64,000 nucleotides of DNA, from the NCBI GenBank assembly GCA_024707385.1, contig JANPZW010000015.1, positions 620,001 to 684,000 on the forward strand, written 5' to 3'. Shown here piece by piece: positions 36,693-46,572 of the stretch (its first letter is position 1; every line of letters begins with the position of its first letter). Under the pieces are notes generated by a model. It saw only the letters and a program-made list of their open reading frames with translations. It was not told where the DNA came from and did no database searches. This stretch comes from Cellvibrionaceae bacterium (GTDB lineage: Bacteria > Pseudomonadota > Gammaproteobacteria > Pseudomonadales > Cellvibrionaceae). The position numbers were made by a program, and so were the translations under genes.

Positions 36693-39600
36693 ATGCGACA
36701 TTTTTTGCAGGATCGCCACGCCGAAGAGGCAAATAGCGGACTGTTTCTCGAAGACCAATATCAATTTGAACCCGCAAGGCCACCACGACCAAACATTTCA
36801 GGACGTCGCTGGCGCTGGTTAATACCGCCGGCGCTCGCATTTTTCACTCTGCTAGGTTTGGCCTGGTTTGAAGCGCGCACATCCTGGCTACAAGCCCGTT
36901 GGTTGCCCGGTTACGCGAGCTCCCTGCCATTCACTCTTGAAGACGGACCTAGCGACAGCATTCGTTTTCCCGAACACGGGCCTTTCGATCAGCGCCTGGG
37001 ATATGTACGCCTGCCAAACATGTTGGATAAATTGCAGGCAACCGGATTTTATATTGATCGCCAGGTGCGTTTTCCCCCCGCGCTGCAGACTTACGTGGAC
37101 GCCAGCTTTTATCCGCCTTATCGCGAGAAATCCCAAGCGGGGTTGACCATCCGCGATGTGGACCAGCAAACCATGTTTCAGTTTCATTATCCGCGGCGTG
37201 TGTTTGAGCGTTTTGAAGATATTCCGCCTTTGATGGTCGACGCGCTTCTGTTTATCGAAGACCGTCGCCTGCTCTCCGACGATCATCCGCGCATGAACCC
37301 CACCGTGAACTGGGGACGTTTTATCAAGGCGGCGATTTTCAAAGCGGGGGAGGCGTTCAATATAGATACGCCCTCCATGGGAGGCAGTACCCTCGCCACG
37401 CAGATCGAAAAATTCCGTCACTCGCAAAACGGCGTGACGGGTTCAGTGGAAGACAAATTCCGTCAGATGGTTTCCGCCAGTGTGCGGGTGTATCAACAGG
37501 GCATGGAAACCATGCCGGCGCGTCGGCAGCTTGTGTTGGATTATCTGAACACCGTCCCACTGGCGGCGGCGCCCGGTTATGGCGAAGTCAATGGCATAGG
37601 TGATGGCTTGCACGTCTGGTTTGGTGCGGACCCCGCTGAGGTGGACCGGCTGCTGAGCCTTGATCACCCGGAGACGCTGGAACTGCGCGAGCAAGGCATG
37701 GCACTGCGACAGGTGCTCGCATTAATGATCGCCCATCGCCGGCCATCTTATTACCTGCTGCAAAACCGCCGCGAATTGGGCGAGCTGGTGGATGCGCATC
37801 TGCGTTTGCTGAGCAGCCAGGGCCGGATCAGTCCGACATTGGCGCAAACGGCCATCAGGCAAAATCTCGAATTCCGCAATTTCCGCCAGCAGCCGGCGGT
37901 TATCCCGGCGGAAACCAATAAAGGCGTTAACGTGGTTCGCAATCGTCTGGTGAATCTGCTGGGCGTGTCGCTCTATCAATTGGATCGCATGGATCTGGAA
38001 GTCACCACCACGCTCAACCGCGATCTGCAGGATGCAATCACAACGCATTTGCGCAGTTTGCAGAATCAGGAAACAGCCAAAGCGAATGGGCTCGTCGGCG
38101 AATATCTGCTGCGTCCCGGGCAGGCGGAAAATCTTCGCTACAGCTTTACCCTGTTTGAGCGCAGTGCAGAGGGCAACCAGGTCCGCGTGCAGACGGACAA
38201 CACCGATGCGCCTTTCGACATCAACGAGGGCAGCAAGCTGGAATTGGGCTCCACGGCCAAGCTGCGGGTGCTGGCGTCCTATCTGGAAATCATCGCCGAG
38301 TTGCATCAGAGATTTTCTTCCTCAACGGCGGAAGAAGCTGCTGGTATGGACGATGCGGAACGAGACCCGCTGACCCGCTGGGTGCTCGCGCAATTCAGCG
38401 AGCAGCCTGGTATGCCGTTGGCGCAGATGCTCGCTGCCGCGATGGAGCGCCGCTACTCCGCCAATCCCGGTGAATCGTTTTTTACCGGCGGCGGCATGCA
38501 CACCTTCAGCAACTTCAAACGCGAAGACAATCACCGCAACCCCACAGTCGCGGAAGCCTTGAACGAATCCATCAATTTGCCTTTCGTGCGCATGCTGCGG
38601 GATGTGATCAGCTATATCACCCACCGCCAGTGGCAGGATCTGCAGGCGGTAATGCGCGATGATCAGGATCCCCGACGGCGCGAGGTTCTGGCGCGTTTTG
38701 CCGACCGCGAGGGCACTCAGTTCCTGTCCCGCTTCTGGAGTAAATACGCCAACAAAAATCCGCAGGAGCGGATCGACACATTTTTATCCGGCTTGCGCCT
38801 GACACCGGTGCGAGCGGCGGTGATTCACCGCTATCTCTACCCATCGGCTGATCTTGCAACCTTTGAGAACTTCCTTGCCGACAAATTGGGCCAGAAGACG
38901 AGCAGCAAGAATGTGGAGTTGCTGTACGAGCGCTATTCATCCAACCGTTACAACCTGCAGGACCTCGGCTATCTCGCCCGGGTGCACCCGCTGGAATTGT
39001 GGCTGGTGGGATATCTGTTGGAAAACGGAAATCCCAGCTTCTCCGCAGCCGTGGAGGCGAGTGCCAATCAGCGCCAGGAAATCTATCGCTGGCTCAGCCG
39101 CACCCGTGCGCGCAGTGCGCGGGATACCCGCGTGCGCACCATGCTGGAAGTGGAAGCCTTTGCCGAACTGCACCGGCACTGGCGCAGCCTGGGCTTTCCC
39201 TTTGAACACCTTGTCCCATCATTGGCGACAGCCCTGGGCAGCTCGGGAGACCGACCGGCGGCGCTGGCTGAGTTTATGGGAATCATCATGAATGGCGGCG
39301 AGCGCATTTCGCCACGCCGTATCAGCCGCATGGCCTTTGCATCCGACACACCTTACGAAACGCACCTGTCCTATCCGCCTTCACCTTCGGAAATGGTGAT
39401 GCAACCCGAGGTGGCGTACACATTGAAACAAGCTCTGGCGAGCGTAGTGTCTCAAGGTACCGGCAGGCGTTTGCGGGGGCCTTTAAGCAGGTAGATGGCA
39501 GTGAGCTGAATATGGGTGGCAAAACCGGTACCGGCGACAACCGCCTGGTCTCCATGGCGGGCGGACAGCGCGTCACTGGCAGGGCTCTGAGCCGTACCGC

Positions 39601-40111
39601 TACCCTGGTGTTCTACTTGGGTGACAACCACTATGGCACCTTGACGGCTTACGTCGAGGGCGATGTCGCCGGCCAGTACCGCTTCACTTCAGCCCTTCCT
39701 ACGCAGGTATTGAAAGGCATGGCGCCAATCCTGGAGCCTTACATCCAACAATTTGCTGCACTGGATGAGCCTTTTCCAGTGCGGCATTGGGTGGAGAGCA
39801 CTGCGACAGGAAATAAATTCCTGACTGGCGGAGAAGACCTCATCGAAGAGCTCGAAAATGAGCTGGAGGCGCTCGATTCACAATTAATTGAGATGCCGCG
39901 GGAAGGAGACCTGTCTACAGCAGAACCCGCACCGATTGATGCACCCGCCAGGGAAACGCTGCTTGAGAACGCGCGCGTTGATCTGCCGTTCGACGACGAA
40001 GCGGAAGAGGAATTTCCAGAATACGAGTCGGATAGTGAATTTCACTATATTGACGCTTCGGACGGAGTTCCCTGCGAAGATTGCATAGAGCAGGAGCTGA
40101 TCGAGCAATAA
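36693..40111 (+). CDS. Class A penicillin-binding protein (GT51 glycosyltransferase plus transpeptidase; one frameshift)
   Basis: Restoring one G in the five-G run at 39475-39479 reads RRLRGAFKQVDGSELNMGGKTGTGDNR and gives about 1,139 residues. I chose ATG 36693 (MRHFLQDRHAEE); an earlier start at 36555 would run into the pbpG promoter. One N-terminal membrane helix (WLIPPALAFFTLLGLAWF). Glycosyltransferase: catalytic Glu in LLFIEDRRLLSDD and GGSTLATQIEKFRHS, RQLVLDYLNTVPLAAAPGYGEV. Transpeptidase: SxxK as LGSTAKLR, SxN as NESINLPF, and KTG as GGKTGTGD. Between SxN and KTG lies an unusually long insert of about 300 residues, and the last 100 residues are very acidic. It polymerises and cross-links peptidoglycan; it is not a typical PBP1a or PBP1b. 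Confidence 0.85.
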
Positions 40112-40122
40112 CGTTTTTCCCG

Positions 40123-40155
40123 GACTGACAGATGCGCATATGCCGCCTGTCAGTC
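40123..40155 (+). terminator. Hairpin after the class A PBP gene
   Basis: GACTGACAG (40123-40131) pairs perfectly with CTGTCAGTC (40147-40155) around a 15-nt loop. No T tract follows, so it may be a transcript end-protecting hairpin rather than an intrinsic terminator. Confidence 0.45.
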
Positions 40156-40275
40156 ATTCGAAAAAATTCCAAGTATTCCCCGCCACCAAAACTCAAAATA
40201 AAAATACACTGCCCGTGTACTCAACATTGATTTTGAGCTCAAATCCATAACCCGTTTATAAAATTAGGTGGATTT

Positions 40276-40890
40276 ATGGTCCAAAGCCTTCCTAAAACCC
40301 GCAACACAACTGACCACCAGCAGTTGAAAACCTATAAAAGCGCGCCAAGCAGTAAACTATCCTCCGATTTAAAAAAATCACTGGAAGAAAGCCAAGCACA
40401 GTATTTGCGCACCACCCAGTCGCTTCTCGCACGCAAGCCAAATGCGGCAGCTCTGCATCAGCATTTGGTCTTTCTAAGAAAATCGCGCGACAGCTACCAC
40501 AACCAGAGTAACCGCATTAAAAGCGACGAGGAAAAAAAGCAGAGCATCAACGCTGTGATCAGTTCTATTGATGAGGCCATTAGCAGTGTTTCGCGCTATA
40601 TGGTGGCGCAGCTCGCCAGCCTCGGAATCGAAGGTGGGGCGGCTTACGCATATGGGCCGAGGGAGGGTGTGAATTATGCTATTCATACTGCCGGCCGAGA
40701 TCACTTCCAATTGGCCTTGCCCCTGGTGCAAGGCCGACTGGTGCGTCAAATGGGGGACTTGCTGTGCAAATCCTCCCGCGACTTCTGGGGATTGAGAATC
40801 ACCGATGATCCCCACCGCGTAACCTGCTGGGCCTGCCTGAAATGGATGTTGAAAATACTGGAAGCGCAGGAGAAAACAGCCGACGACTGA
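40276..40890 (+). CDS. Hypothetical protein, helical
   Basis: A 204-residue protein with no signal peptide or membrane segment. Residues about 25-110 are strongly helical and polar (SSDLKKSLEESQAQYLRTTQSLLARKPNAAALHQHLVFLRKSRDSYHNQSNR), possibly a coiled coil; the rest (GGAAYAYGPREGVNYAIHTAGRDHFQLALPLVQGR, HRVTCWACLKWMLKILEAQ) has a CWAC motif near the C-terminus. RBS GGTGG before the ATG. I do not recognise the family. It is alone between the PBP and xylanase genes. Confidence 0.6.
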   Translation: MVQSLPKTRNTTDHQQLKTYKSAPSSKLSSDLKKSLEESQAQYLRTTQSLLARKPNAAALHQHLVFLRKSRDSYHNQSNRIKSDEEKKQSINAVISSIDEAISSVSRYMVAQLASLGIEGGAAYAYGPREGVNYAIHTAGRDHFQLALPLVQGRLVRQMGDLLCKSSRDFWGLRITDDPHRVTCWACLKWMLKILEAQEKTADD

Positions 40891-40920
40891 TTTGCCCTTA
40901 AACAACGATTTGCCCTTAAA
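40889..40920. repeat. Tandem 14-bp direct repeat
   Basis: GATTTGCCCTTAAA occurs at 40889-40902 and 40907-40920, the first overlapping the stop of the preceding gene. Probably a small slippage duplication. 40921-41105 otherwise shows no gene and should hold the xylanase promoter. Confidence 0.7.
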
Positions 40921-41105
40921 AATAACTGATGGATCCTTGCATGGCTTGTCCGTATTAAAGACCTGCGCATCACGTCAAAGAGACTTGTGTATCAGTCAGC
41001 TTTTGGCATTTATGCCATCATCCCCCTAAGGAGCACTCATAAGCTCGATTTGCAGCCCACCTCGGCGTTTTGTTTAACACTCACTGCAATTAAAAAGGGC
41101 CTCCC

Positions 41106-42161
41106 ATGACCTCAAAAATCAGAAAAATATCATTTCTCTGCAAAAAATTTACCGTTGCGCTGATTTTAACTTCAACAGCTCCGCTGTTTTCTAATGCGCT
41201 AGCTCAGGACGCCGATCGCGATCTTACGAACAATGAAATCGGTGTCCACAACGGGTTTTACTATTACTTCTGGAAGGACAGCGGCAGCCTCGATTTTGGG
41301 CTGCGCGAGGCCGGTCGCTATACATCCGAGTGGAACAATGACGTTAACAACTGGTTCGGCGGCAAGGGCTGGAATTCCGGCTTGCGCGACCGGATTGTGC
41401 AGTACTCTGGCAATTATGATATTGCCAATTCGCAGAATTCTTATCTCTCTTTATACGGCTGGGTTAAAGACCCTCTGACAGAGTACTACATCGTCGAAAG
41501 CTACGGTTCCTACAATCCCACGAACTGTCCTAATCGGAAGTCCTACGGAAGCATTGAAAGCGATGGCACAACCTACGATCTGGTGAGCTGTCTGGTTCGA
41601 GTATCGACGGCTATCAACTCTCCATTCCACTATCAATATTTCAGCATGCGCAACCCGAAGAAAGATTTTGGCGCGGTCAGTGGGACGATCACTGTGGCCA
41701 ATCATTTTGATGCCTGGGAATCGCACGGCATAACCATTGGGCCCGTCCAATTTATGGTGCTTGCGACTGAGGCATACCAAAGTGCCGGCAGCTCCGATAT
41801 CACGGTCATCGATGGCGCAAAACCGGTGAATTGCGGCAAATTGGATGACGTACCCATCTGCTGCAACATCAGCGCAGACCCCGAAGGCGATGGCATGGGC
41901 TTTCAGAATAACGGCGAAGAATGCATCGTCACCGAAGAAACGGAAGGCTGGACACCCGGTAATACGAGTAGCTCCTCGTCGAGCTCCAGCAGTTCATCAA
42001 GCAGCTCTTCGAGTTCATCCAGCTCTTCATCCAGCAATTCCTCAGGCGGCAGCTCTGACGATAACCATTCCAGTGGGGGCATTACCGGTGGTTTGTTTGT
42101 GTCGATATTGTGTGGGATTTTGCTTATGCGACGGCGTCACTGTCGAGTTGCGCGATCTTAG
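41106..42161 (+). CDS. GH11 endo-1,4-beta-xylanase with CBM10-like module and C-terminal anchor
   Basis: A 351-residue secreted xylanase. Signal peptide ends near SNALAQD. The GH11 jelly roll (residues about 40-230) has the nucleophile Glu in TEYYIVESYGSYNPT and acid/base Glu in MVLATEAYQSAGSS. Next comes a Cys-rich module (VNCGKLDDVPICCNI ... GMGFQNNGEECIV) that follows the CBM10 pattern but with aromatic positions changed, then a Ser-rich linker of about 25 residues. The end is GGSSDDNHSSGGITGG, a hydrophobic helix GLFVSILCGILLM and RRRH, like a GlyGly-CTERM sorting tail. Hydrolyses internal xylan bonds; works with the CE2 esterase. Polyserine linkers are typical of Cellvibrio-like bacteria. 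Confidence 0.9.
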   Translation: MTSKIRKISFLCKKFTVALILTSTAPLFSNALAQDADRDLTNNEIGVHNGFYYYFWKDSGSLDFGLREAGRYTSEWNNDVNNWFGGKGWNSGLRDRIVQYSGNYDIANSQNSYLSLYGWVKDPLTEYYIVESYGSYNPTNCPNRKSYGSIESDGTTYDLVSCLVRVSTAINSPFHYQYFSMRNPKKDFGAVSGTITVANHFDAWESHGITIGPVQFMVLATEAYQSAGSSDITVIDGAKPVNCGKLDDVPICCNISADPEGDGMGFQNNGEECIVTEETEGWTPGNTSSSSSSSSSSSSSSSSSSSSSSSNSSGGSSDDNHSSGGITGGLFVSILCGILLMRRRHCRVARS

Positions 42162-42219
42162 CTCTACCTATCTCAATCGTCACGACCCTAAGCATCATTA
42201 AATCGATGCTGACTACAAA

Positions 42220-42241
42220 CCGGCCTTCACAGTAAGGCCGG
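42220..42241 (+). terminator. Hairpin after the xylanase gene
   Basis: CCGGCCTT (42220-42227) and AAGGCCGG (42234-42241) form a perfect 8-bp stem with a 6-nt loop, 58 bp after the stop. No clear T tract follows. Confidence 0.5.
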
Positions 42242-42398
42242 AACACTCTATAGAGCAAACTAATCCCTTCGCAAAAGTTTCATCTCTCTTGCGTCTTCCG
42301 TACTCGGAGCCAAGATCACGATTGCATTCCGCCCGCATGGTGCTATAGTTACATATAACACCATACTGACAGTCTCTATATCGAGCTTTTGAACTTCA

Positions 42399-43232
42399 AT
42401 GAAAATGCTAAGTATGCTTTGCGTGTTCGTCATCATTTCGGTTCTGGCTGCTTGCAAAAGCTTGCCAGATTTACCCGGCACCCAGATTTTACGGGTGGGT
42501 GATCGAGAAATAGAGAGTATTGTGCGCAAACATGAACAAGCGGCTTACACGCTGGTGTTTGAAAGCGGTTCCAGAAACTGCATTCAACGCTGGGAAAAGC
42601 TGCTGCAACTCTTGCCAAGAGACGTTAATGTTTATGTTTACAATCGCCCTGGCTATTGCGGGAGTTCTTCCGCCCAAACCGCGCGCACCAGCGAAAATAT
42701 AGTAAATGAGCTGCGCGAAGCCTTAAATAATCAAGAGCTTAAACCGCCTTACATTCTTATCGGTCACTCCATGGGCGGACTCTACATGCAACATTTTGCA
42801 CGTCAGTATCCGGACGAAGTTCACGGGCTGGTTTTAATTGATGCACTCTATCCGGGATTTATGAAAAGCCCTGATGAATTTCCCTTGTACACCAAAGTCG
42901 GCATGGCCATATTTCTATCAGCAGATGTGGAAGAAGAAATTCGTCTGGCAAGCACCAGTGGATTGATGATCGATGCTCTTCCCCCAATTGATGAAAAGCC
43001 TATAGTGCGGTTGTTCAATGACCCAAAAAGTAAACTTGACGATGAAACCGCCACAGAAGTTGATTTCGGCATGTTCAATCGAGATGAAAAATTGATGGAA
43101 AAAATAGGGGCAATGTATCCACACGCAAAAATTCTGGCAGTGGATTCGTCTCATCAAATGCAGGAAACCTCACCTGAAGTTGTGGCGCAAGCAATTCTTG
43201 ATGTTGTGCTCGCGAAAGGGCCTTTCCTTTAA
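42399..43232 (+). CDS. Alpha/beta-hydrolase lipoprotein
   Basis: A 277-residue protein with signal peptide and lipobox SVLAACKS, so it is membrane-anchored and extracytoplasmic. It has the alpha/beta hydrolase core: strand and oxyanion turn TLVFESGSRNC, VYVYNRPGYCGSS, nucleophile Ser in ILIGHSMGGLYMQHFA (about residue 127), Asp in VLIDAL and a candidate His in VDSSHQMQETSP near the C-terminus. Substrate unknown; esterase, lipase or similar. ATG 42399 lacks a strong ribosome site, and ATG 42405 is also possible. It sits after the xylanase but with its own gap of 237 bp. Confidence 0.8.
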   Translation: MKMLSMLCVFVIISVLAACKSLPDLPGTQILRVGDREIESIVRKHEQAAYTLVFESGSRNCIQRWEKLLQLLPRDVNVYVYNRPGYCGSSSAQTARTSENIVNELREALNNQELKPPYILIGHSMGGLYMQHFARQYPDEVHGLVLIDALYPGFMKSPDEFPLYTKVGMAIFLSADVEEEIRLASTSGLMIDALPPIDEKPIVRLFNDPKSKLDDETATEVDFGMFNRDEKLMEKIGAMYPHAKILAVDSSHQMQETSPEVVAQAILDVVLAKGPFL

Positions 43233-43457
43233 AGAGCCCAAAATATTCTTGAAAAGAATGCATACATCTAGCGATGTTTGGATCAGTCAAAACCTAGCGC
43301 AGCTGGCGCGATCAGGCTGCTGTGACGCGCGAGAAAGCATCGTGACTTGATATCCGCACACCAGACAATTTCCCAGCCGGTACATGCTTATTCATCTTGT
43401 ACAAATTCTTCACTCGGGCGAGACTGTTCACCCACCTTTACTCTTAGGGAAACCTTT

Positions 43458-43856
43458 ATGCGGACCAATACCCACTCCATTGTGATCGGATATATTGCCT
43501 GGATCTTCGGATTCATGGGCGCGCACCGGTTTTATTACGGCAAGAGGATTACTGGCACCATCTGGTTTTTCACTCTGGGACTGCTGTTTATTGGCTGGAT
43601 CATTGATCTGTTCCTGATCCCGGCAATGGACCGCGAAGCGGATATGCGCTACCAGCCTGGAAACTATGATTACAACGTCGCTTGGATTTTATTGACCTTC
43701 CTTGGTTTATTCGGCGTCCATCGCATGTACATGGGCAAATGGATTACCGGCATTATTTATCTTTTTACTGGCGGGCTATTTTTTGTCGGCTGGCTGTATG
43801 ACTTGTGGACGTTGAATTCCCAGGTTTCGGAGCGGAACCTGATCACGTCGCGCTGA
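43458..43856 (+). CDS. TM2-domain membrane protein (two TM2 modules)
   Basis: A 132-residue inner-membrane protein with two TM2-type modules: GYIAWIFGFMGAHRFYYGKRITGTIWFFTLGLLFIGWIIDLFLI-like (written in parts: GFMGAHRFYYGK, ITGTIWFFTLG, GWIIDLFLIP) and GLFGVHRMYMGKWITG, FFVGWLYDLWTL. The G-x-HRFY-x-G motif and WxxDL end are the family signature. ATG 43458 follows AGGGA; an upstream extension to 43347 lacks such a site. Function of TM2 proteins in bacteria is not established. Confidence 0.85.
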   Translation: MRTNTHSIVIGYIAWIFGFMGAHRFYYGKRITGTIWFFTLGLLFIGWIIDLFLIPAMDREADMRYQPGNYDYNVAWILLTFLGLFGVHRMYMGKWITGIIYLFTGGLFFVGWLYDLWTLNSQVSERNLITSR

Positions 43857-43906
43857 TATCTACGGTGCCGACAAAAGCATTTGTATTGTCTTAGCGGTTA
43901 AAAAGA

Positions 43907-43927
43907 AAGCGCCTTAACGGCGCTTTT
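43907..43927 (+). terminator. Terminator after the TM2 gene
   Basis: AAGCGCC (43907-43913), loop TTAAC, GGCGCTT (43919-43925) and TT. A-rich on the left and T-rich on the right, so it could serve both converging genes. Confidence 0.7.
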
Positions 43928-43979
43928 CACCACTGTATTAAACGCTGCGATTAAACACAGCAATTAACAGTCAAATAAA

Positions 43980-44594
43980 TCAGACGTAAAGCCAGCCGCG
44001 ATTGGCTTCTTCTTTCGAAAACGTCCATTGGCGCTCCACCAGCAAAGCACCCGGCAACACGCGGTCTGCAGTCTTTTGTGCTACGTCACCCAGCCCCGGA
44101 ATAAATAATTGGGAAAGCCTCAGCGCCGCTATATGGTTATTGGCAGTCATCTTGACGCTGCCCAGACCATCGCTCACCGGTTGAATGACATGATTACCAA
44201 GGCCTTTATAGGCCAGCAAAGGCTCGCGGACGGTCGCGCGGATCAGGGTTCCCATATCGCTCCATTCCGGAGGAACACAGCACAGCATTCGGGCCGCCAT
44301 AGGCACTGCAACACCTTTCTGCTGGGCATAGCTGAAAATCTGATCGAATTCCTTCTTGTGCACCCACCAACCGCCAGTTACCGCGTCCGTCAACTTCGCC
44401 GATCCTGCAGCAAACCGGTAAAGCACGGCGCCCTCGCGAATTTCCTCCCTCTGCGGATTAATCATTCCGCCCGTTTGCGGGTAGATCAGCGGCTTGCCCC
44501 GGAGGTCAACGACGGCTGCGGTGGGCCGAGTGTTTTTACCCATGGCCTGCATACGGCTGAGCGGATTATTGAACGCAGTCTGATTTGCAAACAT
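43980..44594 (-). CDS. Hypothetical protein
   Basis: A 204-residue protein from ATG 44594 (MFANQTAFNNPLSRMQAMGK), with GGAG seven bases upstream. No signal peptide or membrane helix. Visible features are AAVVDLRGKPLIYPQTGGMINPQREEIREGAVLYRFA, GGWWVHKKEFDQIFSYAQQKGVAVPMAARMLCCVPPEWSDMG and a C-terminal VERQWTFSKEEANRGWLYV. I do not recognise the family. It is a single leftward gene, flanked by convergent TM2 and divergent peptidase genes. The 44595-44944 gap holds no clear gene. Confidence 0.6.
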   Translation of the reverse strand: MFANQTAFNNPLSRMQAMGKNTRPTAAVVDLRGKPLIYPQTGGMINPQREEIREGAVLYRFAAGSAKLTDAVTGGWWVHKKEFDQIFSYAQQKGVAVPMAARMLCCVPPEWSDMGTLIRATVREPLLAYKGLGNHVIQPVSDGLGSVKMTANNHIAALRLSQLFIPGLGDVAQKTADRVLPGALLVERQWTFSKEEANRGWLYV

Positions 44595-44944
44595 AACAAT
44601 CTCCTTATATGACAGTGAACATTGGCGCCTAAGTCCCTCGGGACACCTATCCAAAGATCTCACCATGGGTCAGATCTTCTCGTACCGGCGTGGCTGGCGT
44701 GGGCGTGATTCTAGCCATTTCCTTGAGAGAAAGGTAAGCGCTAAAGGCTGGCTACGATTCACTCTAGGTACCAAGTAAAAAAATCAAAGCTTTAATACTG
44801 CTCCTCACCAGTTGACGCCGCACGCTCAAACTTATGGAAATCAAGGACTATATCCCGGCATCCGGGATTTGACGGTCGGATAAAAAGGAGTTACGTTTGT
44901 TCAAATTATGATCAGACCTAGCAGGATGGGTCAGGAGATATGGA

Positions 44945-45965
44945 ATGAGTTCTTATACAGAAGATCAGGTCTCTAGTTTGCGTCGGCTTTTATGCAATCC
45001 CTACGCACTTATGGAGCTACTTGAAGAAAGCCACGCTGCTGCATCGCAACAAGAGGCATTGACGCCACCTTCGACCTACGTTGAGGCCAGTCCTAAAGAT
45101 GTACATAAAAGCCGAGAGCAATCTCAAGATCCGTACAGCCATTTGAATGGGGAAGGGGACTTCGAAGGATTATTGCCCTCATCTAGAACTCCAGAAGAGT
45201 CTGTTGTACACGCTCCCTCAAATGCTGTCCCGAAAACAAATACTAAGAGCTTGACACGATATGATAGCTCTCGAAAAAAATACTCAGAAGATGAAATTAA
45301 GAATGCCGCTCGTAAAGCGCACATAGATCTTTGGCGAAATCGGAAGGCACTCTGGGGCGGCAATCCCCCTTCGGATCCAATTGAAATTCTGAGTCCTTTG
45401 CACGCCGCACATTTTTATGGCTACGCTTCTGAGTCTGTTGCAGGATTTGGCCCGCTTTTAAAGGGTAACGATATAGCCGAAATTGCTGGGTATCTGGACA
45501 ATGAAAAGAAAAAAATATTTATTTCAGATCAATTTTCATCAGAAAAGCAGCTTTTTACCGCGTCACATGAAATAGGGCATATTTTGCTGCATGGACAGAC
45601 CCTCGAACGCTTTCATCGAGATCGTCCCGTAGACGGCTCAACATTTTCAAGAGATCCCGTAGAACGGGAAGCAGATAAGTTTGCAGCTTATTTTTTAATG
45701 CCCGAGAAGTTGGTAAGAGACCACTTTGAAAGCCGCTTTCGCGTAAAGGCCCTGGCGATTAACGAAGAGGTTGCTTATGGCTTGGGCCTTTCTGGAGTTG
45801 AAGAACTTAAGGCGAGAGCAAAAAACAAAAAAGGAGTTTGCGTTTCTGATTGCCTCAAGCACAAACTTTCATTCCAAACATTTTAAATCGATAGCAGCGC
45901 GCTTCCGGGTTTCAGCGGGGGCAATGGCGATTCGGCTTTTAGAATTAAAGCTTGTCAATTTCTAA
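44945..45965 (+). CDS. ImmA/IrrE-family metallopeptidase (one frameshift)
   Basis: The zinc motif is FTASHEIGHILLHG, with a downstream Glu in EREADKFAAYFLMP, the ImmA/IrrE pattern. Removing one base at the AAAAAAGG tract (about 45827-45834) restores the C-terminus as EFAFLIASS...AARFRVSAGAMAIRLLELKLVNF, the usual helix-turn-helix-like end of the family; the product is then about 339 residues. The first 130 residues are polar, rich in Ser and Pro and not recognised. Relatives cleave repressors (ImmA in ICEBs1) or DdrO. No XRE partner gene is adjacent, so the target is unknown. RBS AGGAG upstream of ATG 44945. Confidence 0.82.
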
Positions 45966-46003
45966 ACCTAGAATCGTTAGTCGTGGCTCATGCGCAATCA
46001 TCC

Positions 46004-46033
46004 AATGCATCGGCGAGCAGCCGCCGATGCATT
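46004..46033. terminator. Strong hairpin between convergent genes
   Basis: AATGCATCGGCG (46004-46015) and CGCCGATGCATT (46022-46033) form a perfect 12-bp stem with a 6-nt loop, followed on the plus strand by CTTTTAC. It lies between the convergent peptidase and HbpS-like genes and probably terminates the rightward transcript, perhaps both. Confidence 0.65.
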
Positions 46034-46051
46034 CTTTTACAATCGCCAACT

Positions 46052-46540
46052 CTATTTACGTAAACCTGCGGCCTTGATCGCCAGTGCGGCGCATTCCTCG
46101 TCAAATTCGGTAGTCGCACCGGATACGCCTATGCCGCCGAGCGGGTTGCCGTCGGTGGAGAATATTGGCAAGCCGCCTTGGATGGTGGCGATTTTGGGCG
46201 CGTTTGGTATTCCCCACGCGGCGGTTATGGCAGTGGGAACGCGATAATAAGCAGAAGATGTACCTTTCCAGCGCGCTACTTCGCCTACCGCTGGCGCTGC
46301 GCCGTCTGTTTGGATAAAGCTCAGTAGGATTCCGCCCTGATCATAAATCGCAATCGAGATCTCCTTCTTTTCCTTGCGGGCATGCTCAAGGCATGCGGCA
46401 TTCATTTTCTGCAGGTGATTCAATTGCAGCACCGAGATTTTGGTATTGGTATCGGTATTGGCGAGTGCCGATACGCATGGGAGCGCTGCAACAAGAGCCG
46501 TGGCGGTCAGCCGTATTAGTGATTGTCGGAAGATTGACAT
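46052..46540 (-). CDS. GlcG/HbpS-family heme-binding-like protein, exported
   Basis: A 162-residue protein from ATG 46540 (MSIFRQSLIRLTATALVAALPCVSALA), giving a normal signal peptide, with AGGAG nine bases upstream. The mature part is the GlcG/HbpS fold: LQKMNAACLEHARKEKKEISIAIYDQGGILLSFIQTDGA, IATIQGGLPIF and the signature GNPLGGIGVSGATTEFDEECAALAIKA. HbpS binds haem or acts as a redox sensor in Streptomyces; here the role is unknown. It is 32 bp downstream of the cytochrome c/PQQ dehydrogenase gene and probably co-transcribed, so a periplasmic redox link is plausible. Confidence 0.85.
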   Translation of the reverse strand: MSIFRQSLIRLTATALVAALPCVSALANTDTNTKISVLQLNHLQKMNAACLEHARKEKKEISIAIYDQGGILLSFIQTDGAAPAVGEVARWKGTSSAYYRVPTAITAAWGIPNAPKIATIQGGLPIFSTDGNPLGGIGVSGATTEFDEECAALAIKAAGLRK

Positions 46541-46572
46541 CGAATTTTCTCCTGGTGGTTGAAGGGCAATGA

